A stretch of 64,000 nt of DNA from positions 62,001 through 126,000 of the forward strand of contig JBFMFU010000047.1 in the NCBI GenBank assembly GCA_040751985.1, read 5' to 3'. The position numbers and the translations under genes are program-made. The DNA is from Desulfoferula sp040751985 (GTDB lineage: Bacteria; Desulfobacterota; Desulfarculia; Desulfarculales; Desulfarculaceae). The notes beneath the pieces were generated by a model. It was not told the DNA's origin. It worked only from the letters and a program-made list of their open reading frames with translations, and made no database searches. Positions 53,069 through 62,414 of the stretch are shown piece after piece (within the stretch, counting starts at the first letter, position 1; every line of letters begins with the position of its first letter).

Positions 53069-54286
53069 CTAGTGGGGCTTGGCAGCGTAGATGACGATCT
53101 TTTCTCCGATGTAGAGCTTGTCGCGCTCGCTGAGGCTGGGGTTCCAGTCCCGGATCTGGCCGGGGCGCACCTTGTAGCGCCGGGCCAGGCTGCTGAGGCT
53201 CTGGCCGGGGCTGACCACGTGCACCAGCCGCTCAGACCCGGCAGGGGCCTTGGCCGCAGCCGCCGGGGCCGCCTTGGGTCGAGCCGGAGCCGCCGCCGGG
53301 GCCGGGGCCGCCGCGGGTCGGGCCGCGGGCCGTGGCCGGGCCACCTCGCGGGCCAGCCACTCCAGGTGGCGGTTGGCCTTGGCGTAGTAGCGCGACATGA
53401 GGGTCTGGGCCAGGTTGAACTGCTCTCGCGCCCCGGCCTTGTCGCCCTGCAGGGCCAGGACCAGGCCCAGGTTGTAGTGGGCCTTGGCCCGGCCCACGCC
53501 CTGGCCGAAGGTCTGCAGGGCCTCGTCCAAACGGCCCTCGCAGGCCAGGAGCAGGCCCAGGTTGTTGCTGGCCAGGCGGTAGCCGGGGTCCAGGGCCAGG
53601 GCGCGGCGGAAGCTGGCCTCGGCCTCGGCGCGGCGGCCCAGCAGCAGATAGGACAGGCCCAGGTTGTTATGCAGGGCGGGGCGGTCCGGAGCCGACTGCA
53701 AGGCCGCGTGCAGGACGGCCAGGGCCTTTTCCGACTGGCGGGTCTGGTTGTAGATGATGCCCAAGGTGTTCTGGGCCCGCCACAGGGAGGGGTCCAGGGC
53801 CACGGCCTGGAGCAGGGCCTTCTCGGCCTGCTCGCGCTGGCCACCGGCCAGGTGGCTCAGACCCAGGCCCTGCCAGTACGCCGCCTGGCCGGGCTTCTGG
53901 CGGCACAGCTCGGCGAACATCTCCCGGGCCTGACGGTGGTCGCCCAGGCGCAGGTACAGGCTGGCCAGCTTACCCTGCAGGCGCAGCTTGTCCGCGCCCT
54001 TGGCCGGGGCCAGGGCCTGGCGGTACTGGTGCAGCGCGCCCCAGGGCTGGCTCTGAGCGGCCAAAAGGTCGCCCTGGGCCTCCATCTGGCTGGGGCCGGC
54101 CGGCGCCTTGTCCGGGTCCGGGTCTTCCTCGGCCCGGGCCGCCCGCTGAGACAGAAGCTGCTCGGCCTCGCCCCGCTGCAGCCAGCGCGCGTTGGATTTG
54201 TTGGTGCCGGCGCAGCCCAGCGAAGCCAACAGGGCCGCCGCGGCCAGGAGGGCCAGCATGATTCGGCAAAGATGGGTTCTACGCAC
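53069..54286 (-). CDS. TPR lipoprotein with C-terminal LysM (TadD-like)
   Basis: 405-residue protein. The N-terminus MLALLAAAALLASLGCAGTN is a lipoprotein signal with Cys as the lipidated residue. Six or seven TPR units fill about 65-305 (for example AAYWQGLGLSHLAGGQREQA). An Ala/Pro linker leads to a LysM domain at about 350-400 (VHVVSPGQSLSSLARRYKVR), which should bind peptidoglycan. Its position after tadC is that of TadD, a TPR lipoprotein; the LysM addition is not usual for TadD. Confidence 0.85.
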   Translation of the reverse strand: MRRTHLCRIMLALLAAAALLASLGCAGTNKSNARWLQRGEAEQLLSQRAARAEEDPDPDKAPAGPSQMEAQGDLLAAQSQPWGALHQYRQALAPAKGADKLRLQGKLASLYLRLGDHRQAREMFAELCRQKPGQAAYWQGLGLSHLAGGQREQAEKALLQAVALDPSLWRAQNTLGIIYNQTRQSEKALAVLHAALQSAPDRPALHNNLGLSYLLLGRRAEAEASFRRALALDPGYRLASNNLGLLLACEGRLDEALQTFGQGVGRAKAHYNLGLVLALQGDKAGAREQFNLAQTLMSRYYAKANRHLEWLAREVARPRPAARPAAAPAPAAAPARPKAAPAAAAKAPAGSERLVHVVSPGQSLSSLARRYKVRPGQIRDWNPSLSERDKLYIGEKIVIYAAKPH

Positions 54287-54296
54287 GGCTGCCTCC

Positions 54297-55244
54297 TTAT
54301 CTGAACAGGCCCTGGCTGACCCGGATGATGGCCGGGCCGGCCATGACCAACATGATGGCGGGAAAGATCATAAACAGCACCGGGAACAGCAGCTTGAGAG
54401 GAATCTTGGCCGCGGCCTCCTCCATCTGCTGCCGGCGCTTGGTGCGCACCGTGTCCGAGTGCACGCGCAGCGAGCGGCCCACGCTGACCCCGAAGCGGTC
54501 GGCCTGGATGAGCATGGTCACCAGGCCGCTCACCTCGTCCACCCCGCAGCGCTGGGCCAGGTTGCGCAGGGCCATGGCCCGGGGGATGCCCGCGCGCAGC
54601 TCCAGGGAGAGCATGTTCAGCTCGCCGCCCAGGGTGGGGCAGGAGCGGTCCACCTCCTGGGAGACGCGCTTGATGGCCGCGTCCAGGCCCAGGCCGGCCT
54701 CCACGGTGATCACCAAGAGGTCCAGCACGTCGGGCAGCTCGCGGGTGATGGCCTTTTGCCGCCGCCGGGTGCGCGACTCCAGGATGATCTGGGGGATCAT
54801 GTAGCCCAGGCAGGCCGCCCCCACCAGGGCCAGCACCAGGGGCAGCACCCCGGCCCGCTGGGGCAAGGGGCTCAAGAGCACCCAGAGCATGGCCAGCAGC
54901 AGGCAGGCCACGCGCAGGCCCAGGAACACGCGCAGGGCCGAGGGACTGCGGAAGCCGGCCCGGGCCAGGCGGTTGCGCAGCTCGCTCTCCTGCCAGGCGT
55001 GGCGAGGCCGGGCCGGCTGGGACAGGCGGCTGAGCAAGGCCAGGCCGATGTCCTTGAGCGAGCGGCCCTCCGGGGCCTCCTCGGCGGCGGTGCCGTCGCC
55101 GGCCAGGTTCTCCAGGCGGCGCTGGGACGGGTCCTGGCCGCGGCGCCAGAGAATGTAGACGGCCAAGGCCAAGAAAAATACGCACAGCCCCGCCCCCGCC
55201 ACCACCAGCACTTCCGGGCCATATGCGTGCAGCAGGCCGTCCAC
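54297..55244 (-). CDS. tadC: Tad pilus inner-membrane protein TadC
   Basis: GspF-like platform protein of 315 residues with a type II secretion F domain. LPDVLDLLVITVEAGLGLDA and the FGVSVGRSLRVHSDTVRTKR block are characteristic, and hydrophobic segments sit at both ends and the middle. The start is a GTG at 55244, two bases after the tadB stop; a longer frame mirrors tadB. With TadB it forms the membrane platform turned by the TadA ATPase. Confidence 0.92.
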   Translation of the reverse strand: MDGLLHAYGPEVLVVAGAGLCVFFLALAVYILWRRGQDPSQRRLENLAGDGTAAEEAPEGRSLKDIGLALLSRLSQPARPRHAWQESELRNRLARAGFRSPSALRVFLGLRVACLLLAMLWVLLSPLPQRAGVLPLVLALVGAACLGYMIPQIILESRTRRRQKAITRELPDVLDLLVITVEAGLGLDAAIKRVSQEVDRSCPTLGGELNMLSLELRAGIPRAMALRNLAQRCGVDEVSGLVTMLIQADRFGVSVGRSLRVHSDTVRTKRRQQMEEAAAKIPLKLLFPVLFMIFPAIMLVMAGPAIIRVSQGLFR

Positions 55245-55246
55245 GG

Positions 55247-56215
55247 CTACACCTTCAGGTTCACCAGCTTGCGGATCACCATGATGCCGCAGAGCTGGAA
55301 GCCGCCGCCCACCATCAAGAGGGTGCGGCCCAGGGGGTGCTCGAAGAGCAGGGAGATGTAGGCCGGGCTGAAGAACCACAGCACCAATAAGAGCCCCGGG
55401 GCCATAATGGACAGGATCATGGCGCTGATGCGCCCCTCGGCAGACAGGGCCTTGACCTGGCGCATCAGGCTGTAGCGCTGGCGGATGATGTAGCCCATGT
55501 TGTCCAGAATCTCGGCCAGGTTGCCGCCGGTCTCCCGCTGCAGGGCCACGGCGGTGGCGAAGAACTTGACATCCTGCAGGCCCACCCGCTGGGCCAGGTC
55601 GGCCAGGGCGTCATCCATGCTCTTGCCGAAGGAATAGTCCTCGAAGGCGCGGGCCAGCTCGCCGGCCACCGGCTGCTCCAGCTCCTCGGAGGCCATGCGC
55701 AGACCGGAGCCGAAGGAGTGGCCGGCGCGCAGGGCCCGGGCGATGAGGTCCACCGCATCGGAGAACTGTTCGTCCAGGGTGGCCAGGCGCCGCTTGCGCA
55801 AGAAGCGCAGCCACATCACCGGCAGCATCATGCCCGCCGCGCCCAGCAGCACTCCCATGGGCCAGGATCGGTCCAGCACCCCGCCCAGCAGCCCCAGGCT
55901 GGCCAGCACGCCGGCGCTGAGCACCAGGGTGCCCAGGTTGCAGGGGCTGCCGGCCTGCTGCAGGAGCAGCTGCAGGTGGGACAGGCGCGGCAGGCGGCCC
56001 AGCAGGCGGTCCAGCAGGGGGATGGAGGACAGGGAGCGGTCGCGGAACAAAATGCGCACGCCCACGGCCTGGGTGACGGCCTGGGGCGCCATGGCCTGCA
56101 GGCGGCGCTGCACCGCGGCCTGGCGGGCCAGGCGGCCGGCCAGGAGCAGATCCCGCGCCGCCAGCCCGGCCAGGACCAGGCTGAGGAAGACCAGGAAGGT
56201 GACGCCCCAGATCAC
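55247..56215 (-). CDS. tadB: Tad pilus inner-membrane protein TadB
   Basis: Companion platform protein of 322 residues. DEQFSDAVDLIARALRAGHS and FFATAVALQRETGGNLAEIL are TadB/GspF motifs. Membrane segments lie near the N-terminus, at about 95-140 and at the C-terminus. The start is GTG at 56215, overlapping the tadA stop (GTGA). Confidence 0.93.
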   Translation of the reverse strand: MIWGVTFLVFLSLVLAGLAARDLLLAGRLARQAAVQRRLQAMAPQAVTQAVGVRILFRDRSLSSIPLLDRLLGRLPRLSHLQLLLQQAGSPCNLGTLVLSAGVLASLGLLGGVLDRSWPMGVLLGAAGMMLPVMWLRFLRKRRLATLDEQFSDAVDLIARALRAGHSFGSGLRMASEELEQPVAGELARAFEDYSFGKSMDDALADLAQRVGLQDVKFFATAVALQRETGGNLAEILDNMGYIIRQRYSLMRQVKALSAEGRISAMILSIMAPGLLLVLWFFSPAYISLLFEHPLGRTLLMVGGGFQLCGIMVIRKLVNLKV

Positions 56216-57573
56216 TGCGCGCCCCCCTCCTGCCAGCCGGCGGAGAAGATTTCGCCGTCCAGGTCGATGCCGAAGGAAGCGATGCGCTCGCTCCAGCGGG
56301 CCCGGATGCCGGTGGGCCCGAACTGGCCCAGCACCCGGCCGCGCTCGTCCAGGCCAGTCTGGTGGAAGCGGAATATCTCCTGCATGGTCAGGGTGTCGCC
56401 CTCCATGCCGGTGACCTCCTGCACGCTGGTCAGGCGGCGGGAGCCGTCGGCCAGGCGGGTGACCTGGATGATGACGTGGATGGCGCTGGCGATCTGCTGG
56501 CGGATGGCCTTGTCGGGTATCTCCAGGCCGGCCATGGACATCATGGTCTCTAGGCGGCTGATGGCGTCGCGCGGTGAGTTGGCGTGGACGGTGGTCAGGC
56601 TGCCGTCGTGGCCGGTGTTCATGGCCTGCATCATGTCCAGGGCCTCGCCGCCGCGCACCTCGCCCACCACGATGCGGTCGGGCCGCATGCGCAGGCTGTT
56701 CCTGACCAGATCGCGCATGGTCACCTCGCCCAGGCCCTCGATGTTGGCCGGCCGCGTCTCCAGGCGCACCACGTGGTCCTGCTGCAGCTGCAGCTCGGCC
56801 GAGTCCTCGATGGTGACGATGCGCTCCTGGCAGGGGATGAAGGCGCTGAGCACATTCAAGAGGGTGGTCTTGCCGGTGCCGGTGCCGCCGCTGATCAAGA
56901 CGTTGAGGCGGGACTTGACCACCGCCTCCAGGAAGCGGGCCGCCGCCGGGGTGAAGGCGCCCAGGCGGATCAGGTCATCCACCTTGAGGGGGTCCACGGC
57001 GAACTTGCGGATGGACAGGCAGGGGCCGTCCAGGGCAAGGGGCCCGATGATGGCGTTGACGCGGCTGCCGTCGGCCAGGCGAGCGTCCACCATGGGCGAG
57101 GCCTCGTCGATGCGCCGGCCCACGGCGCTGGCGATCTTGTCGATGATCTTGAGCAGGTGCTGGTCGTCGCGGAAGCGCACCGCCACCTTTTGCAGCCGGC
57201 CGCCCCGCTCCACGTAGACCCGGTCCGGCCCGTTGACCAGTATCTCGCTCAGGCTGGGATCGGCCAAGAGCGGTTCCAGGGGCCCCAGGCCCAGCACCTC
57301 GTTCTTGATCTCCCAGGCCAGGTGTTCGCGCTCCTGGTGGGTCAGGGGGTCGGGCTCGGCGGCCACCACCAGGCGGATGGCCTCCTCCAGGTCCTGTTCG
57401 GCCTGCTCGCGCTCGCTGCCGCCCAGGGCCGCCAGGTCCAACTGCTCGATGACCTTGTAGTGCACCCGGGCCTTGAAGTCCTGCAGGGCCCGCTCGCGGC
57501 TGCTGTCGGCGCGCTCGGCCTCGGGCAGGCTCCCGTTGACGGTGCAGACTCCCAACCGGCTGCGCAGACTCAT
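56212..57573 (-). CDS. tadA: Tad pilus assembly ATPase TadA (CpaF)
   Basis: Secretion ATPase of 453 residues of the VirB11/CpaF type. Walker A is ISGGTGTGKTTLLNVL, the Asp box IVTIEDSAELQLQQ, Walker B RIVVGEVRGGEALDM, and the His box GHDGSLTTVHANSPRDAISR. TadA powers both extension and retraction of Flp pili. The ATG overlaps the cpaE stop. Confidence 0.96.
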   Translation of the reverse strand: MSLRSRLGVCTVNGSLPEAERADSSRERALQDFKARVHYKVIEQLDLAALGGSEREQAEQDLEEAIRLVVAAEPDPLTHQEREHLAWEIKNEVLGLGPLEPLLADPSLSEILVNGPDRVYVERGGRLQKVAVRFRDDQHLLKIIDKIASAVGRRIDEASPMVDARLADGSRVNAIIGPLALDGPCLSIRKFAVDPLKVDDLIRLGAFTPAAARFLEAVVKSRLNVLISGGTGTGKTTLLNVLSAFIPCQERIVTIEDSAELQLQQDHVVRLETRPANIEGLGEVTMRDLVRNSLRMRPDRIVVGEVRGGEALDMMQAMNTGHDGSLTTVHANSPRDAISRLETMMSMAGLEIPDKAIRQQIASAIHVIIQVTRLADGSRRLTSVQEVTGMEGDTLTMQEIFRFHQTGLDERGRVLGQFGPTGIRARWSERIASFGIDLDGEIFSAGWQEGGAQ

Positions 57574-58706
57574 GCGGCACCTCCCTGCCCGTCTAGGAGG
57601 AGGCGGGCCAGCCGCGCCGTCTCGCGGGACCACTTGCTGCGCGGCCAGTCGCGCGCCGCCGGCCGGCCGGCGTTGGCCGCCTGCATCAGGGTGACGCTGT
57701 CGTTGGGCAGGTAGGCCAGGGGACGGTCGGCCAGCACCCGCTCCACCTCCCGCGCCGGCACGCACTGCTTGGCGCCGTAACGGTTGATGACCACCTTGAG
57801 CTTGCCGTTGTGGTGGCCCAGGCTGCGGCCCAGCTCCAGCATGCGCCGGGCGGCCTTGAGCCCCAGCACCGTGGGCTCGGTGACCAGGAGCACCATCTCG
57901 GCCCGGTCCAGGGTGGCCAGGCCGGCCTCCTCCATGCGGGGCGGCAGGTCGGCCAGCACCAGGGAGTGGTTTTCCTGCAGGTGCTCCAGGGCCCGCTCCA
58001 CGTGGGGGGCCTTGATCTCCTCGGCCACCACCGCGTCGCCGGGGGCGGCCAAGAAGCGCAGGCCCGGAGCCACCTCGTGCAGCAGGCTGTCCATGAGCAG
58101 CGAATCCAGGCGTTTGTAGTCCTCGGCCACCTGGGCCAGGCTGCGGCGCACCGGCAGGTCCAAGAGCGAGGCCAGGTCGCCCTTGGCCAGGTCCAGGTCG
58201 ATCAGGGCCACCCGGGAGCCCAGCTCCTGGCTGGCGATCCAGGCCAGGCTAAGCACCAGGGAGCTGGTGCCCACGCCGCCCTTGACCCCCATCACCGCCA
58301 GCAGGCGGCCGGCGGCGTGGCCGGCGGCGCTCTCGCGCCACAGGCGCTGCACGGCGTCGTTGAACTGCTGGTCCTCGGCCGAGGCCGGCAGGTACTCGCG
58401 CACCCCCAGGCGCATGGCCCGGAGGATCACCTCCGGGTCCTGGGACTGGGCGTAGGCCACCACCGAGCCCCCAGGCACGCTGCGGCGCAGCCGGCCCAGC
58501 ATGTCCTGCAGCCCCGGCGACTCCGGGTCGTACTCCACCAGCATTATCTCCGGCTGCACCTGCACCGCCTTGCGCTCGAACTCCTCGGCCGAGGCCACCA
58601 GGCCAGCCAGCTGGGCCCGAGGCGAGGCGGCCACCATCTGGCGCAGGCGCTCGCCGCCGGCGCGGGTGAGCTGGTAGGCCAGAACCTGTGTTTTCTTGCT
58701 GTGCAC
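57570..58706 (-). CDS. cpaE: Tad localisation ATPase TadZ/CpaE
   Basis: 378-residue protein with an N-terminal receiver-like domain (about 8-125, LVEYDPESPGL) and a ParA/MinD-type ATPase domain (about 130-375). The deviant Walker A is AVMGVKGGVGTSSLVLSLAW and the Walker A' block VALIDLDLAKGDLASLLDLP. CpaE places the pilus machine at the right site. The start is GTG at 58706. Confidence 0.93.
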   Translation of the reverse strand: MHSKKTQVLAYQLTRAGGERLRQMVAASPRAQLAGLVASAEEFERKAVQVQPEIMLVEYDPESPGLQDMLGRLRRSVPGGSVVAYAQSQDPEVILRAMRLGVREYLPASAEDQQFNDAVQRLWRESAAGHAAGRLLAVMGVKGGVGTSSLVLSLAWIASQELGSRVALIDLDLAKGDLASLLDLPVRRSLAQVAEDYKRLDSLLMDSLLHEVAPGLRFLAAPGDAVVAEEIKAPHVERALEHLQENHSLVLADLPPRMEEAGLATLDRAEMVLLVTEPTVLGLKAARRMLELGRSLGHHNGKLKVVINRYGAKQCVPAREVERVLADRPLAYLPNDSVTLMQAANAGRPAARDWPRSKWSRETARLARLLLDGQGGAA

Positions 58707-58715
58707 TGCGGACCT

Positions 58716-59777
58716 CTACTTAACCAGCTTGGGGGTGGCGGCGCGGGTGCCGTAGTTGCCCCCGCCGGTGGTGCTGCCTGGGGCCACCATGCCGCACTGC
58801 AGGGTGGCCACCATGTCCTTGTCCGGGGCGGTGCGCACCTGGGTGATCACCGCGTGGGCGAATCCCACCACCGTGGCCGTGCTGGCGCCGCCGCCGTCGT
58901 CGCTGATCACCGGCAGCAGCACCGACCAGGAGTCCGCCTCGCCGTCGCCGTTGGTATCCACGCCCTCGCTCTGGAAGCGATCGGCCAGAGCCGCGAAGGT
59001 GTTGTTGCTCAGGTTGCCGTTGATCACGTTGATCTGATCCCCCACCGCCAGGGCCGGCGTCTGCCAGGTGCCGTCCACGTATTTCTTGACGTTGGGGTCG
59101 TTGGCCGGAGAGACGAAGAAGCTGGTCCACTCGGAGTTTTCGTCGTTTTCGCTGTGGAAGGTGATGGTCTTGCCGCAGATGGGGCCGTCGGCGCCGCTGA
59201 TGGCCTCCCTCTTGATGGCGATGGGCAGGTCCACCGAACCCGTGGGCACGTCGTTGGCGTAGCCCAGTTGGGCGGTGGCGGTGGCGGTGACCGGCACCTG
59301 GGGCAGCCCCACCACCCCGGCGAACAGGGTGCTCACCGGGCCGTTGGCCAGGCTGTCGCGGCGCAGCACCACCCGGCAGGCCGTCAGGTAGTCCGGGTTG
59401 CTGCTGGCGCCGATGTGATTCGGGTCGAACTGGCCGCTGGTGGTCACCCACAGGCCCAGGGTCACGTCCTGGGCCAGCAGGGTCAGGTTGACGCCGCCGG
59501 CCTGGTTGGCCAGGGCCACCTGCTGGGCGGTGGCCAGGGCGGTGTCGGACTGGGCCGAGACTTGCTCGCTGGCGTCCCAGCTGATCAGGGTGGCGGCGCC
59601 GGCCAGGGCCGCGGCGTCGGCGGCGTTTTGCAGCTCGCCCTTGGTGGTGTACAGCAGGCCCAGGTCCACCCCGGCGGCCACCATGGCCAGCAGGGAGGAG
59701 AGCAAGAGCGCCACGATGACCGCCACCGCGGCCCGGTCCTGCCGGCAGAGGCGGTTTAGCTTACCAAGCCCAGTCAT
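58716..59777 (-). CDS. tadG: TadG-like pseudopilin-related protein
   Basis: 353-residue protein with a TadE/TadG-type N-terminus: a short basic start, then AAVAVIVALLLSSLLAMVAA and a helix ending ELQNAADAAALAGA. The rest is an extracytoplasmic domain rich in Ser, Thr and Asn, with a DTNGDGEADSW stretch that looks like a calcium-binding EF-hand-type loop. The last residues resemble TadG beta-rich domains. The ATG at 59777 lies inside the 3' end of cpaC, a 17-bp overlap; a longer frame mirrors cpaC. Confidence 0.85.
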   Translation of the reverse strand: MTGLGKLNRLCRQDRAAVAVIVALLLSSLLAMVAAGVDLGLLYTTKGELQNAADAAALAGAATLISWDASEQVSAQSDTALATAQQVALANQAGGVNLTLLAQDVTLGLWVTTSGQFDPNHIGASSNPDYLTACRVVLRRDSLANGPVSTLFAGVVGLPQVPVTATATAQLGYANDVPTGSVDLPIAIKREAISGADGPICGKTITFHSENDENSEWTSFFVSPANDPNVKKYVDGTWQTPALAVGDQINVINGNLSNNTFAALADRFQSEGVDTNGDGEADSWSVLLPVISDDGGGASTATVVGFAHAVITQVRTAPDKDMVATLQCGMVAPGSTTGGGNYGTRAATPKLVK

Positions 59778-61140
59778 GGCCAAAGCGCCCCTCCAGCTCC
59801 TGGAAAGACATGGGCGGCCCCGGCTGCAGGCGGTGGGGCGCGGCCATCTTGCCCAGGAGGAACAGGGAAAAGTCATCCGGCTCGCGGAACAGACCCGCTG
59901 GAATGGGAGGCGACTGGCCGCGGCCCGGCCGCACGATGCGGGGGGTGACCACGATCAAGAGCTCGGTCTTGTTCTTCTTGAACTCGGTGCTGCGGAACAG
60001 GGCCCCCAGGATGGGCAGGTCGCCCAACACCGGGTACTTGGCCACCGTCTGGGACAGGTCGTCGCGGAACAGGCCGGCGATGGCGAAGCTCTGGCCGTCG
60101 GCCAGCTCCAACTGGGTCTTGGCCCGGCGGGTGGTCAGTCCGGGCACCGTGAAGCCCTGCACCACCACGGCGGTGGTGAAGTCCAGGTCGCTCACCTCCG
60201 GGGCCACGGTCAGGCGGATGCGGCCGCCCGGGCGGATCTCGGGGGTGAAGGCCAGCTGCACGCCGAACTTCTTGAACTCGATGGTGATGTTCTCGCGCTG
60301 GGGCACCGGGATGGGGAACTCGCCGCCGGCCAGGAAGTCGGCCTTCTGGCCGCTGGCCGCCACCAGGTTGGGCTCGGCCAGAATCTTGGCCAGGCCGTTC
60401 TGCTTGAGGATGTCCAAGAAGCCCATGAAGCGGCCGTTGCCGTCCTTGAAGCCGCCCATGGCGGTGACCTTGTCCGAGAGGGTGAGGGTGCCGGCGGTGT
60501 CGCTGGGCTTGATCAGGCTGCCCAGCATGGTGTAGAGGAAGTCGCCGCTCAGGGGGTTGAAGATGGCCAGGTTGATGTTCATGCGCTTGGTGACCTTGCG
60601 GCTCACCTCGGCGAAGCGCACCTGTATCTCCACCTGCTGGTTGCCCCCCACCTGCAGCAGGCTGGTGAAGCGCTTGGGGGCGAAGGCCTTGGCCAGGGCC
60701 TCGGCCTGCTGCTTGGCCTCCAGGCTGGAGACGCGGCCCGAGAGCACCACCGCGCCCTCCAGCTCGCGCACCTCCACCGGCTCGGAGGGCAGTATCTGGT
60801 ACAGGCGCTCCTTGAGGCGGGTGAGGTCCCGGGCCACCTGCACCTCGAAGACGCTGAGCAGGCGGTCCTGGCGGTCCCAGAGGCTGACGTTGGTGCTGCC
60901 CACCTGGCGGGCGTTGATGTAGAGCTGCTGGGGGGTGATCATGACCACGTCGGCCACCTCGGGGCGGCCCACGCTGACCCGGCCCACCGGTTGGGGCAGG
61001 TCCATCAGGCGGGAGTGTCCCAGCTTGATGGTCTCGCGGTGCACCGCGGGGGAGGCGGCCTGAGAGGCGGCTCCAGCGGTCAGAGCCGTCGATCCCAGAA
61101 GACACAAGCAGAGTATGATGAACAGGCCCTGTCTGCGCAC
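59761..61140 (-). CDS. cpaC: Tad outer-membrane secretin CpaC/RcpA
   Basis: Secretin of 459 residues that lets the Flp pilus pass the outer membrane. A signal peptide (LFIILCLCLLGSTALTAGAA) is followed by the BON-like/N0 region (SVGRPEVADVVMITPQQLYI) and the secretin core (ILAEPNLVAASGQKADFLAG; VPGLTTRRAKTQLELADGQS). VLGDLPILGALFRSTEFKKN is the C-terminal signature. Confidence 0.95.
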   Translation of the reverse strand: MRRQGLFIILCLCLLGSTALTAGAASQAASPAVHRETIKLGHSRLMDLPQPVGRVSVGRPEVADVVMITPQQLYINARQVGSTNVSLWDRQDRLLSVFEVQVARDLTRLKERLYQILPSEPVEVRELEGAVVLSGRVSSLEAKQQAEALAKAFAPKRFTSLLQVGGNQQVEIQVRFAEVSRKVTKRMNINLAIFNPLSGDFLYTMLGSLIKPSDTAGTLTLSDKVTAMGGFKDGNGRFMGFLDILKQNGLAKILAEPNLVAASGQKADFLAGGEFPIPVPQRENITIEFKKFGVQLAFTPEIRPGGRIRLTVAPEVSDLDFTTAVVVQGFTVPGLTTRRAKTQLELADGQSFAIAGLFRDDLSQTVAKYPVLGDLPILGALFRSTEFKKNKTELLIVVTPRIVRPGRGQSPPIPAGLFREPDDFSLFLLGKMAAPHRLQPGPPMSFQELEGRFGHDWAW

Positions 61141-61153
61141 GCTTACACTCCGG

Positions 61154-61990
61154 CTAAAGATTTTGCTGGCTTCTCTTCACCCCCTTGATCAACTCCACCA
61201 CCACACCCCTGCTCTTCTCGACCGGCTTGGCCGCGGGGGCCTTGGCCGGGGACGCCGCCGGGGTCGCCGCCGGCCCCAGCCGCGACAGGCGCGCCCCTGG
61301 GGCCTGGCCATCGCCGCGGTCCGTCTGGTTGCGCAGCGACAGCACCACCCGGCCCTCGTTGGCGGCCAGGGTCAAGGTCTCGGCCTGGGCCGGCGTCACC
61401 TGCAGGGTGACCACCTTGACCTTCTGGGTGGGGGTCTTGCCGCTCTTGGCCTCCCGCTCCACCTTCTCGCCCACGGTGAGCACCAGCACGTTCTCCAGCA
61501 CCGTGGTGCTGACCGGGTCGTTGCGGAAGCTGCCCTGGGCCAGGGTGGCCAGAACATCCACCCGGTCCCCGGGCTGCACGAAGCCGCCCACCCCGATCAC
61601 CTCGTTGACCCGCACGGTCATGGCCCGGCTGCCCGGCGCCACCACCGCCGAAAGCCCCCCGGCCGTGCCCGGCGCGGCCAGCTTGTCCGCCAGCACCACC
61701 TCGCCCTTGAACAGGGGCGCCTTGAGCACCCGGCCAGCCGCCCGTTCCCGCTGGGCGAAGCGCCCAGGGGGCAGGTTGGCCAGGGGCCAGTGCTGCACGG
61801 CCAGGTCAGTCACCTTGAGCTTGTGTCCGGCCGGCAGCACCTGGGCGGCCACCACCACCGGGGCCTGCTGCCGGTTGGGGTTCTGGCGCAGGGAGGCCTG
61901 GGCGCTCATCCAGCGGTGGGCCCCCCAGGCGGCTAGGCCGGCCAGCAGCACGGCCAGGACCAGAAAAATCAGCGGCGCTTTGCTACGCAT
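61154..61990 (-). CDS. cpaB: Tad periplasmic protein CpaB/RcpC
   Basis: 278-residue protein with one N-terminal membrane anchor (PLIFLVLAVLLAGLAAWGAH) and a SAF-like domain (VVVAAQVLPAGHKLKVTDL). The CpaB core is AMTVRVNEVIGVGGFVQPGD followed by RVDVLA. An Ala/Pro-rich stretch precedes the basic tail. It is thought to stabilise the secretin. Confidence 0.94.
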   Translation of the reverse strand: MRSKAPLIFLVLAVLLAGLAAWGAHRWMSAQASLRQNPNRQQAPVVVAAQVLPAGHKLKVTDLAVQHWPLANLPPGRFAQRERAAGRVLKAPLFKGEVVLADKLAAPGTAGGLSAVVAPGSRAMTVRVNEVIGVGGFVQPGDRVDVLATLAQGSFRNDPVSTTVLENVLVLTVGEKVEREAKSGKTPTQKVKVVTLQVTPAQAETLTLAANEGRVVLSLRNQTDRGDGQAPGARLSRLGPAATPAASPAKAPAAKPVEKSRGVVVELIKGVKRSQQNL

Positions 61991-62000
61991 AACGGCGACC

Positions 62001-62414
62001 TCACTCGTGGCGCATGACGGTGATGGCTCTGAGGTTGACCGTGCTCAGGGCGCTGGGCACCAGGGCCCCCAGCACCGGCAGTTGGTACTCGCTGTCCACC
62101 TGCACCGTGACCAGGGATCCGGCCCCGCTGGCGGCGCCGGTGGAGGTGACGGTGAAGGCGCCGGGGTAGCCGGCCTGCTGCAGCACGCCCTGCACGTAGG
62201 TCACCACGTCCTGGTCGCTGAAGCCGCCCGGATTGAGCAGGCTGGCCACCCGGGCCCCGTCCCGGCTGGCGCTGATGAGCATCTGCTTGGAGTACCAGGC
62301 CGCGCCCAGCTCGATCACACCGAAGAGCAGGATCAAGAGCAGGGGCATGAACAGGGCGAACTCCACGGCCACCGAGCCGCGGCGGCCATGTAAAAACTCG
62401 CGCAGGCGTTTCAT
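62001..62414 (-). CDS. tadE: TadE pseudopilin
   Basis: 137-residue minor pseudopilin. The N-terminus GRRGSVAVEFALFMPLLLIL has the G/xxxxE prepilin-type site, with Glu five residues after the probable cleavage Gly, followed by one hydrophobic helix. It should be processed by the prepilin peptidase encoded just upstream, with whose stop its ATG overlaps. Confidence 0.93.
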   Translation of the reverse strand: MKRLREFLHGRRGSVAVEFALFMPLLLILLFGVIELGAAWYSKQMLISASRDGARVASLLNPGGFSDQDVVTYVQGVLQQAGYPGAFTVTSTGAASGAGSLVTVQVDSEYQLPVLGALVPSALSTVNLRAITVMRHE

